A stretch of DNA of 64,000 nucleotides, taken from assembly GCA_030428885.1 (NCBI GenBank), contig JAUIEJ010000001.1, positions 675,557 through 739,556 of the forward strand. The letters run 5' to 3'. The notes under the pieces were generated by a model. The model made no database searches, was not told where the DNA came from, and saw only the letters and a program-made list of their open reading frames with translations. The position numbers were made by a program, and so were the translations under genes. Of the stretch, positions 52,597 through 61,944 are shown in pieces. The stretch is from Gemmatimonadota bacterium (GTDB lineage: Bacteria > Gemmatimonadota > Gemmatimonadetes > Longimicrobiales > Gaopeijiaceae). Position 1 is the first letter of the stretch; each line of letters opens with the position of its first letter.

Positions 52597-53972
52597 CACC
52601 CGCCGACGACGCGACGTTCTTCCGCGCCCTGAGGGCCCGGGAGTACGCCCGACTCGACGAGCACCATCACGCCTATCTGGACTACACGGGCAGCGGCCTC
52701 TACGGCGCGTCCCAGATTCGCTGGCACCGGGACTGGCTGGCCGCACGGGTCCTGGGCAATCCCCACTCCGAGAATCCCGCCTCCCTGGCCGCCACCGACG
52801 AGGTGGAGCGGGTGAAGGAACGGGTCATGGCGTTCTTCGGCGCCGATCCCGCCGAGTACGATCTGGTCTTCACGGCCAACGCCACGGCGGCGCTGAAGCT
52901 CGTGGGCGAGGCGTTTCCCTTCGGTCCCGGCTCGCGCTACGTCCTGGCCACCGACAACCACAACTCGGTGGGGGGCATCCGGGAGTACGCCCGCCGGGCG
53001 GGCGCCGAGTGCCGTTGCCTGCCCCTGACGGCCGATCTGCGCCTCGACGATCCCGAGGCCCACATGGGCGCGGCGGGCGACGACCCGTCGCTCTTCGCGT
53101 ATCCGGCCCAGTCCAACTTCTCCGGGGTGAAGCACCCGCCGGAGCTGGTGGCCACGGCCCGGGAGCGGGGCTTCCGGGTGCTGCTCGACACGGCGGCCTT
53201 CGCTCCGTGCACGCCGCTCCACGTGGGCGAGACCCGGCCCGACTTCGCCTGCATCTCGTTCTACAAGATGTTCGGCTACCCCACGGGCCTCGGCGCGCTG
53301 CTGGCCCGGCGCGAGGCCCTGGCCGAGCTCACCCGGCCGTGGTACGCCGGCGGCACCGTGGACTTCGTGTCCATTCAGAACGAGGTGCACCAGCTCCGGC
53401 CCGACGGCGGGGGCTTCGAAGACGGCACCCCCGACTTCCTGGGCATCGCCGCCCTGGAGCCGGGGCTGGACCTGCTGGCCGAGGTGGGCATGCCCCGCCT
53501 GGAGCGCCGGGTGCGGGCCCTTTCAGCTCGGCTGCTGGAGGGGCTCGCCGGCCTGCGTCACGGCGACGGCTCGCCGGGGCTCGCCCTCTACGGCCCGGCC
53601 GACACCGCGGCCCGGGGCGGCACGATTTCGTTCAACCTGCTCGATCGCGAGGGCCGACCGGTGCCCTACGAACAGGTCGAAGCCGCCGCCCGGGACGCCG
53701 GCGTTTCGGTGCGGGGCGGTTGCTTCTGCAACCCCGGGGCCGCCGAGACCGCCTTTGGCATGCCCGCGGCCGAGACCCGCGACTGCCTCCAGCGCCTGGG
53801 CCGCGACTTCACCCTCGCTCGGTTCCGAGAGTGCCTCGGACACCGGATCGCCGTGGGGGCCGTCCGGGCTTCGGTGGGCATCGCCACGGTGGAAGACGAC
53901 GTGGACCGCCTGCTCACGGTGCTGTCGGCGGTCCTCGAAACGGCGCGCCCCCGGGCAGCCCTGGGCGACTGA
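52590..53972 (+). CDS. MOCOS-like PLP-dependent aminotransferase class V enzyme
   Basis: This 460-aa protein resembles the N-terminal sulfurase domain of molybdenum cofactor sulfurase: YLDYTGSGLYGASQ, NPHSENPAS, SISFYKMFGYPTGLGA-type PLP site (CISFYKMFGYPTGLGALLA with Lys ~226) and the catalytic VRGGCFCNPGA with Cys ~378 and ~380. Such enzymes take sulfur from cysteine. There is no C-terminal MOSC domain. The start ATG at 52590 has AGGAGG six bases upstream; ATG 52584 is directly on that site. It lies in a sulfurtransferase/sulfur-transport operon. Confidence 0.9.
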   Translation: MVTPADDATFFRALRAREYARLDEHHHAYLDYTGSGLYGASQIRWHRDWLAARVLGNPHSENPASLAATDEVERVKERVMAFFGADPAEYDLVFTANATAALKLVGEAFPFGPGSRYVLATDNHNSVGGIREYARRAGAECRCLPLTADLRLDDPEAHMGAAGDDPSLFAYPAQSNFSGVKHPPELVATARERGFRVLLDTAAFAPCTPLHVGETRPDFACISFYKMFGYPTGLGALLARREALAELTRPWYAGGTVDFVSIQNEVHQLRPDGGGFEDGTPDFLGIAALEPGLDLLAEVGMPRLERRVRALSARLLEGLAGLRHGDGSPGLALYGPADTAARGGTISFNLLDREGRPVPYEQVEAAARDAGVSVRGGCFCNPGAAETAFGMPAAETRDCLQRLGRDFTLARFRECLGHRIAVGAVRASVGIATVEDDVDRLLTVLSAVLETARPRAALGD

Positions 53973-53985
53973 CGGCTTCCGCGTG

Positions 53986-55257
53986 ATGGCCTTCCTCCGC
54001 GACCTGCGGGTGCTCTACCTGCGGGAGCTCCGCTCCGCCCTGCGCGAGCGTTCCATCGTGGTGAACGGGATCCTGATCCCCATCTTCCTCTACCCGTTCC
54101 TGCTGTGGGCCATGTTCACGGCCATGACCTTCGTGGAGGGTCAGGCCGAGGGCTTCGTGTCGCGGGTGGTGGTGCCCGACGCCGGGCCCCTCCCGGCGCT
54201 GGTGACGGCGCTGGAGTCCCGCTCCGACGTGCGTCTGGACGACGCCGACGTGGCGCCCGACTCCCTCGACGCCCGCCTGGCCCGGGGCGATCTCGACGCC
54301 GTGGTGCGCTTCGAGAGCGATGCCGGGGGACTCCTGGCCGACAACCCCACGGTGCGCATCGCCTACGACCGGGCCGAATCCCGGAGCCGCCGCGCCGCCG
54401 AGCGCATCGAGGCCGTGGTGGACTCGCTCCGGGCCCGACGCCTCATGGCCGAAGCCACGGGGCTCGGCCTCGACACGGTGGGACTCCGGGTCTTCGCCCT
54501 GGACACGGAAAACGTGGCCACCAATCGGGAGGCGGGCCGCCTGATCCTGGCCCTCATGGTGCCCCTCTTCCTCACCCTCATGGTGGCCCTGGGCTGCTTC
54601 ATCCCGGCGGTGGACACCACGGCGGGCGAGCGGGAGCGCTCGACCTGGGAGACCCTCTGGACCACGGGCGTATCCCGGGGGAGCGTGGTGCTGGCCAAGT
54701 ACCTCCTGGTGGCCACCATGGGCGTGGTGGCGGGCATGCTCAACGTCCTGGCCATCTCGGTGGCGCTGGGGTGCATCATCGCGCCCCTGGCCGGCGACCG
54801 GGCGGCCGATCTGGCCCTGGGACTGCCCCTCCAGGCCGTGCCCGTCATGCTGGCGGTCTCGGTGCTCCTGGCCCTGCTGTTCGCCGCCCTCATGATGGTG
54901 CTGGCCGCTTTCGCCCGGACCTTCAAGGAGGGCCAGGCCATGGTGACGCCGGCCTACTACCTGGCCCTGGCGCCCCTGCTCCTCAGCGGCTCGCCCGATC
55001 GGGGCCTGACCCCGGCCCTCTCCCTGGTGCCCGTGGCCAATGTGACCCTGGGCCTCAAGGACGCCATCCTGGGTCGGGGCGATACCGGGCTTCTCCTCAC
55101 CGCCTTCGCCGTGAACGCCGCGCTGGTGGTGGTGTGCCTGGCCCTGGCCCGGTCCCTCGTCGTCCGGGAGGAAGTGGTGACCGGCGCCTTCGAGGGATCG
55201 TTCTGGAGCTGGCTCCGGAGCCGCCGCCGGACGTCGCCCTCGACGCCGAATCCATGA
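53986..55257 (+). CDS. ABC-2 type (NatB-like) exporter permease
   Basis: This 423-aa protein has six or so TM helices: TM1 followed by a large extracytoplasmic loop (residues ~50-180), then a C-terminal bundle (LILALMVPLFLTLMVALGCF, WETLWTTGVSRGSVVLAKYL). The pattern TAGERERSTWETL is NatB-like. It is a membrane partner for the ATPase encoded next. It starts 13 bp after the MOCOS-like stop, so it may be co-transcribed with the sulfur genes. Substrate is unknown. Confidence 0.88.
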   Translation: MAFLRDLRVLYLRELRSALRERSIVVNGILIPIFLYPFLLWAMFTAMTFVEGQAEGFVSRVVVPDAGPLPALVTALESRSDVRLDDADVAPDSLDARLARGDLDAVVRFESDAGGLLADNPTVRIAYDRAESRSRRAAERIEAVVDSLRARRLMAEATGLGLDTVGLRVFALDTENVATNREAGRLILALMVPLFLTLMVALGCFIPAVDTTAGERERSTWETLWTTGVSRGSVVLAKYLLVATMGVVAGMLNVLAISVALGCIIAPLAGDRAADLALGLPLQAVPVMLAVSVLLALLFAALMMVLAAFARTFKEGQAMVTPAYYLALAPLLLSGSPDRGLTPALSLVPVANVTLGLKDAILGRGDTGLLLTAFAVNAALVVVCLALARSLVVREEVVTGAFEGSFWSWLRSRRRTSPSTPNP

Positions 55258-55312
55258 CCCGGTCTCTCCTCGACTCCCGGCCCCCGTGCCCCCCGCCCTG
55301 GCCGCCCACCCC

Positions 55313-56125
55313 ATGACGCCGTCCCCCATGGATCCCTCCCGCGCATCCGCCCCCGCGGCGCCCCTCGAGTCCGACGCCCCCCTCACCGTGGAGGTGCGGG
55401 GCCTGACCAAGTCGTTCCTGGAGGAAGGACGGGGCGAGGTGCGGGCCGTGGACGGCATCGACTTCACCTGCCGGGCCGGCGAGGTGTTCGGGTTGCTGGG
55501 GGCCAACGGCGCCGGCAAGACCACGACCCTGCGCATGCTCTCCACCGTACTGCGCCCCACGGCGGGGACGGCCCGGGTGCTGGGGCACGACGCCGAAACC
55601 GACGGCGAGGCCGTGCGGCGGTCCCTCGGGTTCCACAGCGCTTCCACCGCCCTCTACCCCCGCCTCACGGCCGGGGAGACCCTGGACTTCTTCGCCCGGG
55701 TCAACCGCCTCGACCCGTCGAAGGTGAAGCCCCGGGTCGACGCCCTCATCGAACGGTTCGGCATCGGCGAATACGCCGACGCCCGGGTCGAGAAGCTCTC
55801 CAGCGGCATGAAGCAGAAGGTGGCCATCGCCCGCACCCTGGCCCACGATCCGCCGGTGCTCATCTTCGACGAGCCCACGGTGGGCCTGGACGTGCTCAAC
55901 GCCATCGCCCTGCTGGAGGTGGTGGAGGAACTCCGGGCCGAGGGCCGCACCGTGATCTATTCGTCCCACATCATGAGCGAGGCCGAGCGGCTCTGCGACC
56001 GCATCGCCGTGCTTCATCGGGGGCGGATCCTGGCCATGGGGACCCTGGACGAACTCCGGGACGCCACGGGGCTGCACTACCTGCAGGACATCTTCGTGCA
56101 CTACGTGAAGGCCGCCGAGGCGTGA
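55313..56125 (+). CDS. ABC transporter ATPase (NatA-like)
   Basis: This ~270-aa ATPase has Walker A (LLGANGAGKTTTL), signature (LSSGMKQKVAIARTL), Walker B (VLIFDEPTVGLD) and H-loop (YSSHIMSE). The start is uncertain: GTG 55286, ATG 55313 and ATG 55328 are in frame with no clear Shine-Dalgarno. I took ATG 55313. It energises the two flanking ABC-2 permeases. Confidence 0.92.
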   Translation: MTPSPMDPSRASAPAAPLESDAPLTVEVRGLTKSFLEEGRGEVRAVDGIDFTCRAGEVFGLLGANGAGKTTTLRMLSTVLRPTAGTARVLGHDAETDGEAVRRSLGFHSASTALYPRLTAGETLDFFARVNRLDPSKVKPRVDALIERFGIGEYADARVEKLSSGMKQKVAIARTLAHDPPVLIFDEPTVGLDVLNAIALLEVVEELRAEGRTVIYSSHIMSEAERLCDRIAVLHRGRILAMGTLDELRDATGLHYLQDIFVHYVKAAEA

Positions 56126-56129
56126 TCCG

Positions 56130-58127
56130 GTGAACACCCTCGGCACCCTCGTGCGCTACGAGCTGCTCCAGCTCGTGCGGGACACCCGGACGATCCTCCT
56201 GGCGGTGGTGCTGCCGGCGGTGCTCCTGCCCGGGATCCTGGTCATCGGCAACCTCACCACCGAAGCCGACGAGGAGCGGGTACGAGACACCTCCATCGGC
56301 GTGGCCTTCCTGGGATCGGACTCGGGATGGGCGCGCTCGCTGGTGGAACGGGCCGGGACCGTGCCCGACAGCCTGGTGGGCGATCCCCTGAGCATGACGT
56401 TCCACGAGGGACCCGCCGCCGACTCCCTCATCGGCGCCGACGGCCTCCAGCTCCTGGTGCGGGCCGAGGGCCCAGACGATCGGGGACTGCCGAGTCTCGA
56501 AGTGCGCTACCGGGCCTCGTCCGACCTCTCGCGCTCCGCCGCCGACCGCCTTTCGGCCCGCCTGGAGCGGGTGCGGGTGGCGCTGCGGGATTCCCTCTAC
56601 GCCGCCGGGGGACTCCCGGTGGATCCCGCCGCCGTGCTCCCCGTGCGCACCACCAACGTGGCGGCGGCGGGCCGGGAAGCCGGGGCGCTCCTGGGCACCT
56701 TCCTGCTCCCCCTCCTGGTGGCCATGATGCTCACCGGAGGATCGCTGGTGGCTGCCGACACCCTGTCCGGCGAGAAGGAGCGGGGCACCCTGGAGACCCT
56801 CCTCACCACCGCCGTGTCGCGCAACGAGGTGGTGGCCGCCAAGGGGCTCGCCATCGCCCTGGTGGCCCTGGTCATGACCGTGCTGAACGTGGCCAACCTG
56901 GGCGTCTGGGTGGGCTTCGGCCTCATGGAGATCCCGGCGGCGCTGGACGTCTCCCTGACCCCCGGGGGGCTCGGGGCCCTCTTCCTGCTGCTGTTGCCGG
57001 TGGTGGCCCTGTTGTCGGCGGTGCTGCTCCTCGTGTCGGGGTGGGCCAAGACCTACCGGGAATACCAGCTCTGGTTCGCGCCGGTCTTCCTGCTCATGCT
57101 CCTGCCCTCGGCCGCCGCCGCGCTCCCCGGGCTGGAGCTGCGCTCGGCGGTGGTGCTGCTGCCCGTGGCCAACGTGGCCCTGGCCATGCGCGACGTGCTG
57201 GCGGGGCGGGGCGATCTGCTGTTCGGTGCCCTGGCCTTCGTGGTGACCTCGGGGGCCGCCGTTTGGGCCTCGTCGGCAGCGCGCTCGACCCTGTCGACGG
57301 AGCGCATGCTGGCCGATTCAGCGGCGGACCGGGCCGAGTTCCTGGGCGGGCCGGCCCTCTTCCCGTACCGGGTGCTCCGGTGGTTCGGCCTCATGTGGGT
57401 GGTGCTGCTGGGCCTGTCCCTGGCCTTCGGCGAGCGGCTGGGCATCCGGGGGCAGGTCCTGGTGAACCTCCTGGGCCTCTTCCTGGGCGCCTCGGTCCTC
57501 ATGCTCCGGCGCTACCGCCTGCCCGTGCGGGAGGCCCTGGCGCTCCGACCCGTGCACCCCCTGGTGTGGCCCGCCGTGCTTGTGGGCGCCCCGTCGGGGT
57601 TCGTGGTGGGCATCGGCCTCGCCGAGATCACCGGCGTGTTCCTCCCGGTGCCGCCCCAGGTGCTGGAAGCCTTCGGCCAGTTCCTGTTGCCCGAGGGCAT
57701 GGGACTCGTCCAGCTCGTGCTGCTGCTGGCCGTGCTCCCCGGCATCACCGAGGAGATCGCCTTCCGGGGACTCCTGCTCCACGGCCTGCGCAGGCGGCTG
57801 AAGCCCTGGGCGCTCTGCCTGGTGGTGGGCGGCATCTTCGGCCTCTTCCACGTGAGCCTCTTCCGGATCCTGCCCACGGCCTACCTGGGCACCATGCTGG
57901 CTCTGGTGACGATCCTCACCGGATCGCTCTTCCCGGCCATGCTCTGGCACGCCCTGAACAACGCCGTGGCCCTCCTCCCCGTAGCCGCCGGCTGGGTCGC
58001 CCCCGACATGGCGCTCCCCCCCTGGGCCTGGCCCCTGGCCGCCCTGGGCCTGGCCGCCTCCTTCTGGACGCTGCGGCGCGTGGGCGCCGGCTACCCCGGC
58101 GTCACCCGGCCGGAGGGGGGCGGGTAG
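56130..58127 (+). CDS. ABC-2 permease fused to CPBP (CAAX) intramembrane protease
   Basis: This 665-aa protein first gives a NatB-like permease (residues ~1-400; DTLSGEKERGTLETLLTTAVSRNEVVAAKG). A membrane CPBP protease domain follows with EEIAFRGLLLHGLRRR (glutamate pair), FGLFHVSLFRILPTAYLG (His) and HALNNAV. All catalytic residues of the CPBP family are present. It starts at GTG 56130, five bases after the ATPase stop. Fusion of permease and protease suggests processing of a membrane-embedded or exported substrate of the exporter. Confidence 0.9.
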   Translation: MNTLGTLVRYELLQLVRDTRTILLAVVLPAVLLPGILVIGNLTTEADEERVRDTSIGVAFLGSDSGWARSLVERAGTVPDSLVGDPLSMTFHEGPAADSLIGADGLQLLVRAEGPDDRGLPSLEVRYRASSDLSRSAADRLSARLERVRVALRDSLYAAGGLPVDPAAVLPVRTTNVAAAGREAGALLGTFLLPLLVAMMLTGGSLVAADTLSGEKERGTLETLLTTAVSRNEVVAAKGLAIALVALVMTVLNVANLGVWVGFGLMEIPAALDVSLTPGGLGALFLLLLPVVALLSAVLLLVSGWAKTYREYQLWFAPVFLLMLLPSAAAALPGLELRSAVVLLPVANVALAMRDVLAGRGDLLFGALAFVVTSGAAVWASSAARSTLSTERMLADSAADRAEFLGGPALFPYRVLRWFGLMWVVLLGLSLAFGERLGIRGQVLVNLLGLFLGASVLMLRRYRLPVREALALRPVHPLVWPAVLVGAPSGFVVGIGLAEITGVFLPVPPQVLEAFGQFLLPEGMGLVQLVLLLAVLPGITEEIAFRGLLLHGLRRRLKPWALCLVVGGIFGLFHVSLFRILPTAYLGTMLALVTILTGSLFPAMLWHALNNAVALLPVAAGWVAPDMALPPWAWPLAALGLAASFWTLRRVGAGYPGVTRPEGGG

Positions 58128-58167
58128 GGCTTCTTGCGCCGGATCGGTGGTCGGTGAACTGTCGGGT

Positions 58168-59412
58168 ATGCCGTTCCAACCACGACCTCACCGGCCGTTC
58201 GTTCTGGCCGTCGCTTTCGCGGCGCACGCCTGTGGTGGTGACGCACCCGCCGACGGGGCTCCGGTCACCCGCGTCGACAGCGCCGGCATCGAGATCGTCA
58301 CGACCCGGATCGATGCCTCGGCGCCCACCTGCGCGCTGCAGGGTGAGCCGGTGCGGATCGGGTCGGTGGACGGCGACGATGGGACCGCCCTGGATGGGGT
58401 GTTCGGCGCTCTACGTCTCCCGGACGGCCGCATCGCCGTGGGGGTGGACGGAGGTGAGATCGGCGTCACCCTGTTTTCGCCCGAGGGCGAGTGGCTTCTG
58501 CACATGGGCCGGCGCGGCCAGGGACCCGGAGAACTGAAGGACCTGTGGAGCCTCTGGCTGCGGGCTCCCGACACACTGATCGTCCTCGATCTTCGGCCCG
58601 CCCGGTTCCACCTCTTCCACGCCGACGGATCCTGGGTGCGGACGGCCACCCTCGATCCGGTCGTCTTCGAACGCCCGGAATTCGCCTTCCCCCTCTCCGC
58701 CGGCGCGGGCTACCTCGCGGCGACCCAGCCCGACGGGTTTCCGGCTCCGCCCGATCCGGCGGACCGGACCGCCGACGTTGCACGACATGACGAATCGGGC
58801 ACGGCCGTGGGCACGGCCGGTTCCTTCTGGGTGCACCGGATCGTTTGGCTCGACCCTGAGATGGGGCTGTCCGGTCCACCGCTCTTCGGGGGGTGGGCCG
58901 CCATGGTCCCCGTGGCGGGCGACGGGTTCGTCTACGGGCCCGCCCGGGAGCCCCAGGTGGAATCGCACGCTGCCGATGGCGCGCTCCGGCGCATCATCCG
59001 CTGGGAAGCGCGAGACCGCGCGGTCCGTCCCGCTGACGTCGACGCCTACGGAGCCGAGTTGCGGCGGCGGCTCGCGGACCGGGGTCTGGAGTCTGCCCGG
59101 ATCGAAGAGGCCCTCCGCCGTGAAACCGGTGACCACCGACCGGTGGCCGAGCAGTTCCCCGGCCACGGTCGGATGCTGGCGACGCCCGGCGGCCGTCTCT
59201 GGGTCGAGGACTACCGCCGGCCTCTCGACGAAGGACCGTCGCCGTGGTTCGTCTTCGAGTCGGACGGCACGGTCGTCTGCCGCGTGAACGTGCCCGAAGG
59301 GTGGATTCCGCGCTCCGTGGACGCCGACCACCTCGTGGCGACCTACCGGGACGATCTCGACGTCGAGTACGTGGTCGTCCAGCCGGTCGCCCCACCGGAG
59401 ACCGGGCCATGA
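58168..59412 (+). CDS. Six-bladed beta-propeller lipoprotein (paralogue of 39246)
   Basis: This 414-aa protein has a hydrophobic signal with a lipobox-like AHAC (FVLAVAFAAHAC, then GGDAP) and propeller blades: VFGALRLPDGRIAVGVDGG, EWLLHMGRRGQGPGELKDLWSL, RPARFHLFHADGSWVR. It shares the VDSAG and GxGPGEL patterns with the lipoprotein at 39246. The ATG at 58168 is chosen because the upstream GTG (58147) adds only a short leader. The stop overlaps the next start (ATGA). Function unknown. Confidence 0.82.
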   Translation: MPFQPRPHRPFVLAVAFAAHACGGDAPADGAPVTRVDSAGIEIVTTRIDASAPTCALQGEPVRIGSVDGDDGTALDGVFGALRLPDGRIAVGVDGGEIGVTLFSPEGEWLLHMGRRGQGPGELKDLWSLWLRAPDTLIVLDLRPARFHLFHADGSWVRTATLDPVVFERPEFAFPLSAGAGYLAATQPDGFPAPPDPADRTADVARHDESGTAVGTAGSFWVHRIVWLDPEMGLSGPPLFGGWAAMVPVAGDGFVYGPAREPQVESHAADGALRRIIRWEARDRAVRPADVDAYGAELRRRLADRGLESARIEEALRRETGDHRPVAEQFPGHGRMLATPGGRLWVEDYRRPLDEGPSPWFVFESDGTVVCRVNVPEGWIPRSVDADHLVATYRDDLDVEYVVVQPVAPPETGP

Positions 59413-59819
59413 AGCTCACCCTCGAGCACGATCCGGAGTCGATCCAGCGCTACGCCCACATCAAGCCGCCTCGTGGGCTGGGCGTGCAGCGATGCCACAT
59501 TCCGTGCCCGGGGGTGGGCCGGCAGTGCACCCTGGAGTCGGGCCATCGGGGACCCCACGTGGCCCACGACTGGCGGGGTCGTGTGACCGCCGTCTGGGAG
59601 GGAGGGCGGGCCGTTCAGGGCAGCGCCGATGCCCGGAAGCGGGTCGCCGAGGCCGCCACCCGGCGGGACGACCCCGGAGCGGACTCGCCCTCGGCCCTCA
59701 CGCTTCTCGGTCGGTCCCTCGCCCGTCGCTTCTCGTCGGTGGAAGACGTGGTCATGCTGATCCTCTTCCTGGCATTCCTGGGATTCGCCGTGGACTGGTT
59801 CCTGCGCATGCTGGGCTGA
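59409..59819 (+). CDS. Small protein with Cys/His motif and C-terminal TM segment
   Basis: This 136-aa protein has RCHIPCPGVGRQCTLESGHRGPHVAHDW near residues 28-55, where the CxxxxGHxGPHxxH part resembles small zinc-binding motifs in high-GC bacteria. A single hydrophobic helix near the C-terminus (VVMLILFLAFLGFAVDWFL) anchors it. It has no signal peptide. The start overlaps the propeller stop. No family was recognised. Confidence 0.68.
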   Translation: MKLTLEHDPESIQRYAHIKPPRGLGVQRCHIPCPGVGRQCTLESGHRGPHVAHDWRGRVTAVWEGGRAVQGSADARKRVAEAATRRDDPGADSPSALTLLGRSLARRFSSVEDVVMLILFLAFLGFAVDWFLRMLG

Positions 59820-59822
59820 CGG

Positions 59823-61802
59823 CTACCAGCCGCCCCCGCCTCCACCACCACCGCCTCCGCCCGAAGACCCACCGCCGGAGAACGAGCTTCCGCCGCTGCT
59901 CCCGCTGCTGGGAGGCGGGCTGGAGGCCGACGACAGGGAACTCGAAAACGACTTCCCCAACGATCCGGCCAGCCCCGCGAACCCGGCCGCGGCGCCTCCC
60001 GAGTACCAGGCCATGCTCGAGCCGACGCCGGTGGTAACCCCGCGCGTCGTCCCGCCCTCGGGGCGGGGCGTGGTGGCGTCTTCGAAGGTCTCGGCCCAGC
60101 GGTTCTCCACACCCAGGGCGATGGCGTAGGGCAGGTACTTCTCGAAGAGCTCGGGGGTGCGCTCCGGCGGCATCATGCGGTCGAGCCGATCGGCGTCGGT
60201 GGCGGTGAGGAACCGCTCGAACCCCTCGATTTCGTCGAGCACCCCCCGCCCCTTCCGGGTGGGTCGCTCCAGCAGGTGGTAGAAGCCCACGTTCACCAGC
60301 CCCAGGAGGGCCGCCGCCAGAGCCATGGCCCGGGGCACCATGAACAACAGGATTCCGGCCACCACGAGCCAGGCGACGACGAAGGGGGTGGCGAAGAGGG
60401 TCATGGAGCCCGCCCCCGCCCACGATCCCAGGCCCTTGCCGCTCAACGCCTCGCGCCACGCGTAGACGACCCGCACCAACAGGGTGCCGGTGCCGATGGT
60501 CCACATGGAGAGCCAGAACATGAGGAACCACGCCGGGAGGGGGACTCCGTACGGGTCCCGCACCGCGATGACGATGAGCCCGAGTACGCTGGCCACCAGC
60601 CCCGCCGCGAACCACTTCCGATTCAGGACGAAGTAGTCCCTCTCCAGGGCGTTCTTCAGCCCCGACTTCAAGGTGCTCATGGCCGAGCGGAGCTTGCTCG
60701 ACCGGCTGTCGGAGATGGTGAGGGTCTTCCGGGATTTCAACAGCGCGTCGAAGAGCCGCTTCTCTTCGGGAGCCAGGGCGTCGGGCGGACCGTCGTCGGT
60801 CCGGCGCAGCGTCCAGACGTCGTCCTTCTGGCGGATGGTCAGGGCGCCCTTCACCGCCAGGCTCACCAGGGTGGCCGACAGCAGCCGGGAGTCCCACGAC
60901 CGCTCCTTCAGGTATCCCACCGCTGCGGGCGAGTACCCCCGGGGCGGCTCGTAGCGCACCACGACCGAGGCCTTGGGCGGATCGCGGCCCACGAGGAGCC
61001 ACATCACAAGATAGAGCGCCACCACCAGCGCCACGATGAGGGCGGCTTCGATGTAGCCGCCCCAATCCAGGGCGAACCACTCGGCCCGGGTCTCGGCCGA
61101 CGGCGGGGCCACCACCCCCTTGGGAAACACGACCCGAACGGTGAGCCCTTCCCGGGGCCCCAGCCGAGCCGCGGTGCGAAACAGAGCCTCGTCGGATCCG
61201 TCGTCGAAGCTCGCCGTCGCAGCCGACTCGGTGTCCCCTTCGGCCCCCGTCCAGGCCTCGAGGCGCACCGCCGTGCCGTCGACATCGCCGGGGAACCGGA
61301 CCCGAGCCGACGCCTCCAGGATCGGGAAGTCCCACCCGGTGCCCGTGACGTTCCAGTACAGGGCGTCGGCCGAGTCGCCGAACTCCGTCCAGCGGGCCGT
61401 CTCGTACCGGATCGTGTAGGCGTGGACGCCGTCGTCGAGGAACACGCCCGCATCGCCGATCCGGATCCGCACGCCGCCACGCCCCCACTCGCCGCCGATG
61501 GTCTCCAGCGCCCACGGCTCCGACGACCCGTCGCGCAGCACCTGGGTCACCTCGAACGGCGCCTCGATCTGCCCCAGGCCCAGGAACCGGGGGAAGGTCG
61601 TGGGGAAGTCCCGGAAGATGCCGCGCCGGATCTGCTGTCCTGCCGAGCGCACCGTGATCTGCTCGGTGACCGTCATGCGGTTGCCGTCGTGCACGTCGAG
61701 GATCACGTCGAACGACAGGATCTCCTCGGGTCCCTGACCCCGAATCGGGACCACGGAGACGAACAACGCCACGGCGAGGACGCCGAAGGAACGGAGGGTC
61801 AT
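59823..61802 (-). CDS. DUF2207-domain membrane protein with Gly/Ser-rich tail
   Basis: This 659-aa protein has a signal peptide, a DUF2207 extracytoplasmic domain (ILSFDVILDVHDGNRMTVTEQI ... RRGIFRDFPTTF), a TM segment (AALIVALVVALYLVMWLLVG), a cytosolic region and further TMs. It ends in SS/PP repeats and an 11-residue glycine run before the final Trp. Low-complexity glycine tails occur in this family. It is convergent with the small TM gene. Function unknown. Confidence 0.85.
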   Translation of the reverse strand: MTLRSFGVLAVALFVSVVPIRGQGPEEILSFDVILDVHDGNRMTVTEQITVRSAGQQIRRGIFRDFPTTFPRFLGLGQIEAPFEVTQVLRDGSSEPWALETIGGEWGRGGVRIRIGDAGVFLDDGVHAYTIRYETARWTEFGDSADALYWNVTGTGWDFPILEASARVRFPGDVDGTAVRLEAWTGAEGDTESAATASFDDGSDEALFRTAARLGPREGLTVRVVFPKGVVAPPSAETRAEWFALDWGGYIEAALIVALVVALYLVMWLLVGRDPPKASVVVRYEPPRGYSPAAVGYLKERSWDSRLLSATLVSLAVKGALTIRQKDDVWTLRRTDDGPPDALAPEEKRLFDALLKSRKTLTISDSRSSKLRSAMSTLKSGLKNALERDYFVLNRKWFAAGLVASVLGLIVIAVRDPYGVPLPAWFLMFWLSMWTIGTGTLLVRVVYAWREALSGKGLGSWAGAGSMTLFATPFVVAWLVVAGILLFMVPRAMALAAALLGLVNVGFYHLLERPTRKGRGVLDEIEGFERFLTATDADRLDRMMPPERTPELFEKYLPYAIALGVENRWAETFEDATTPRPEGGTTRGVTTGVGSSMAWYSGGAAAGFAGLAGSLGKSFSSSLSSASSPPPSSGSSGGSSFSGGGSSGGGGGGGGGGGW

Positions 61803-61944
61803 GACGCGGAGGGTGAAGGGAGGGGGCGGGCGGGCGACGGCTGTCCCCAAGGTGCGGCGCCGAGCCGGCCCGCGCACGAGGCAGCCCACGACTCGTCCGC
61901 CGCCCCGGTGGCCTTCCCTCGCCACCCTGCCGATACTCGCCTGC

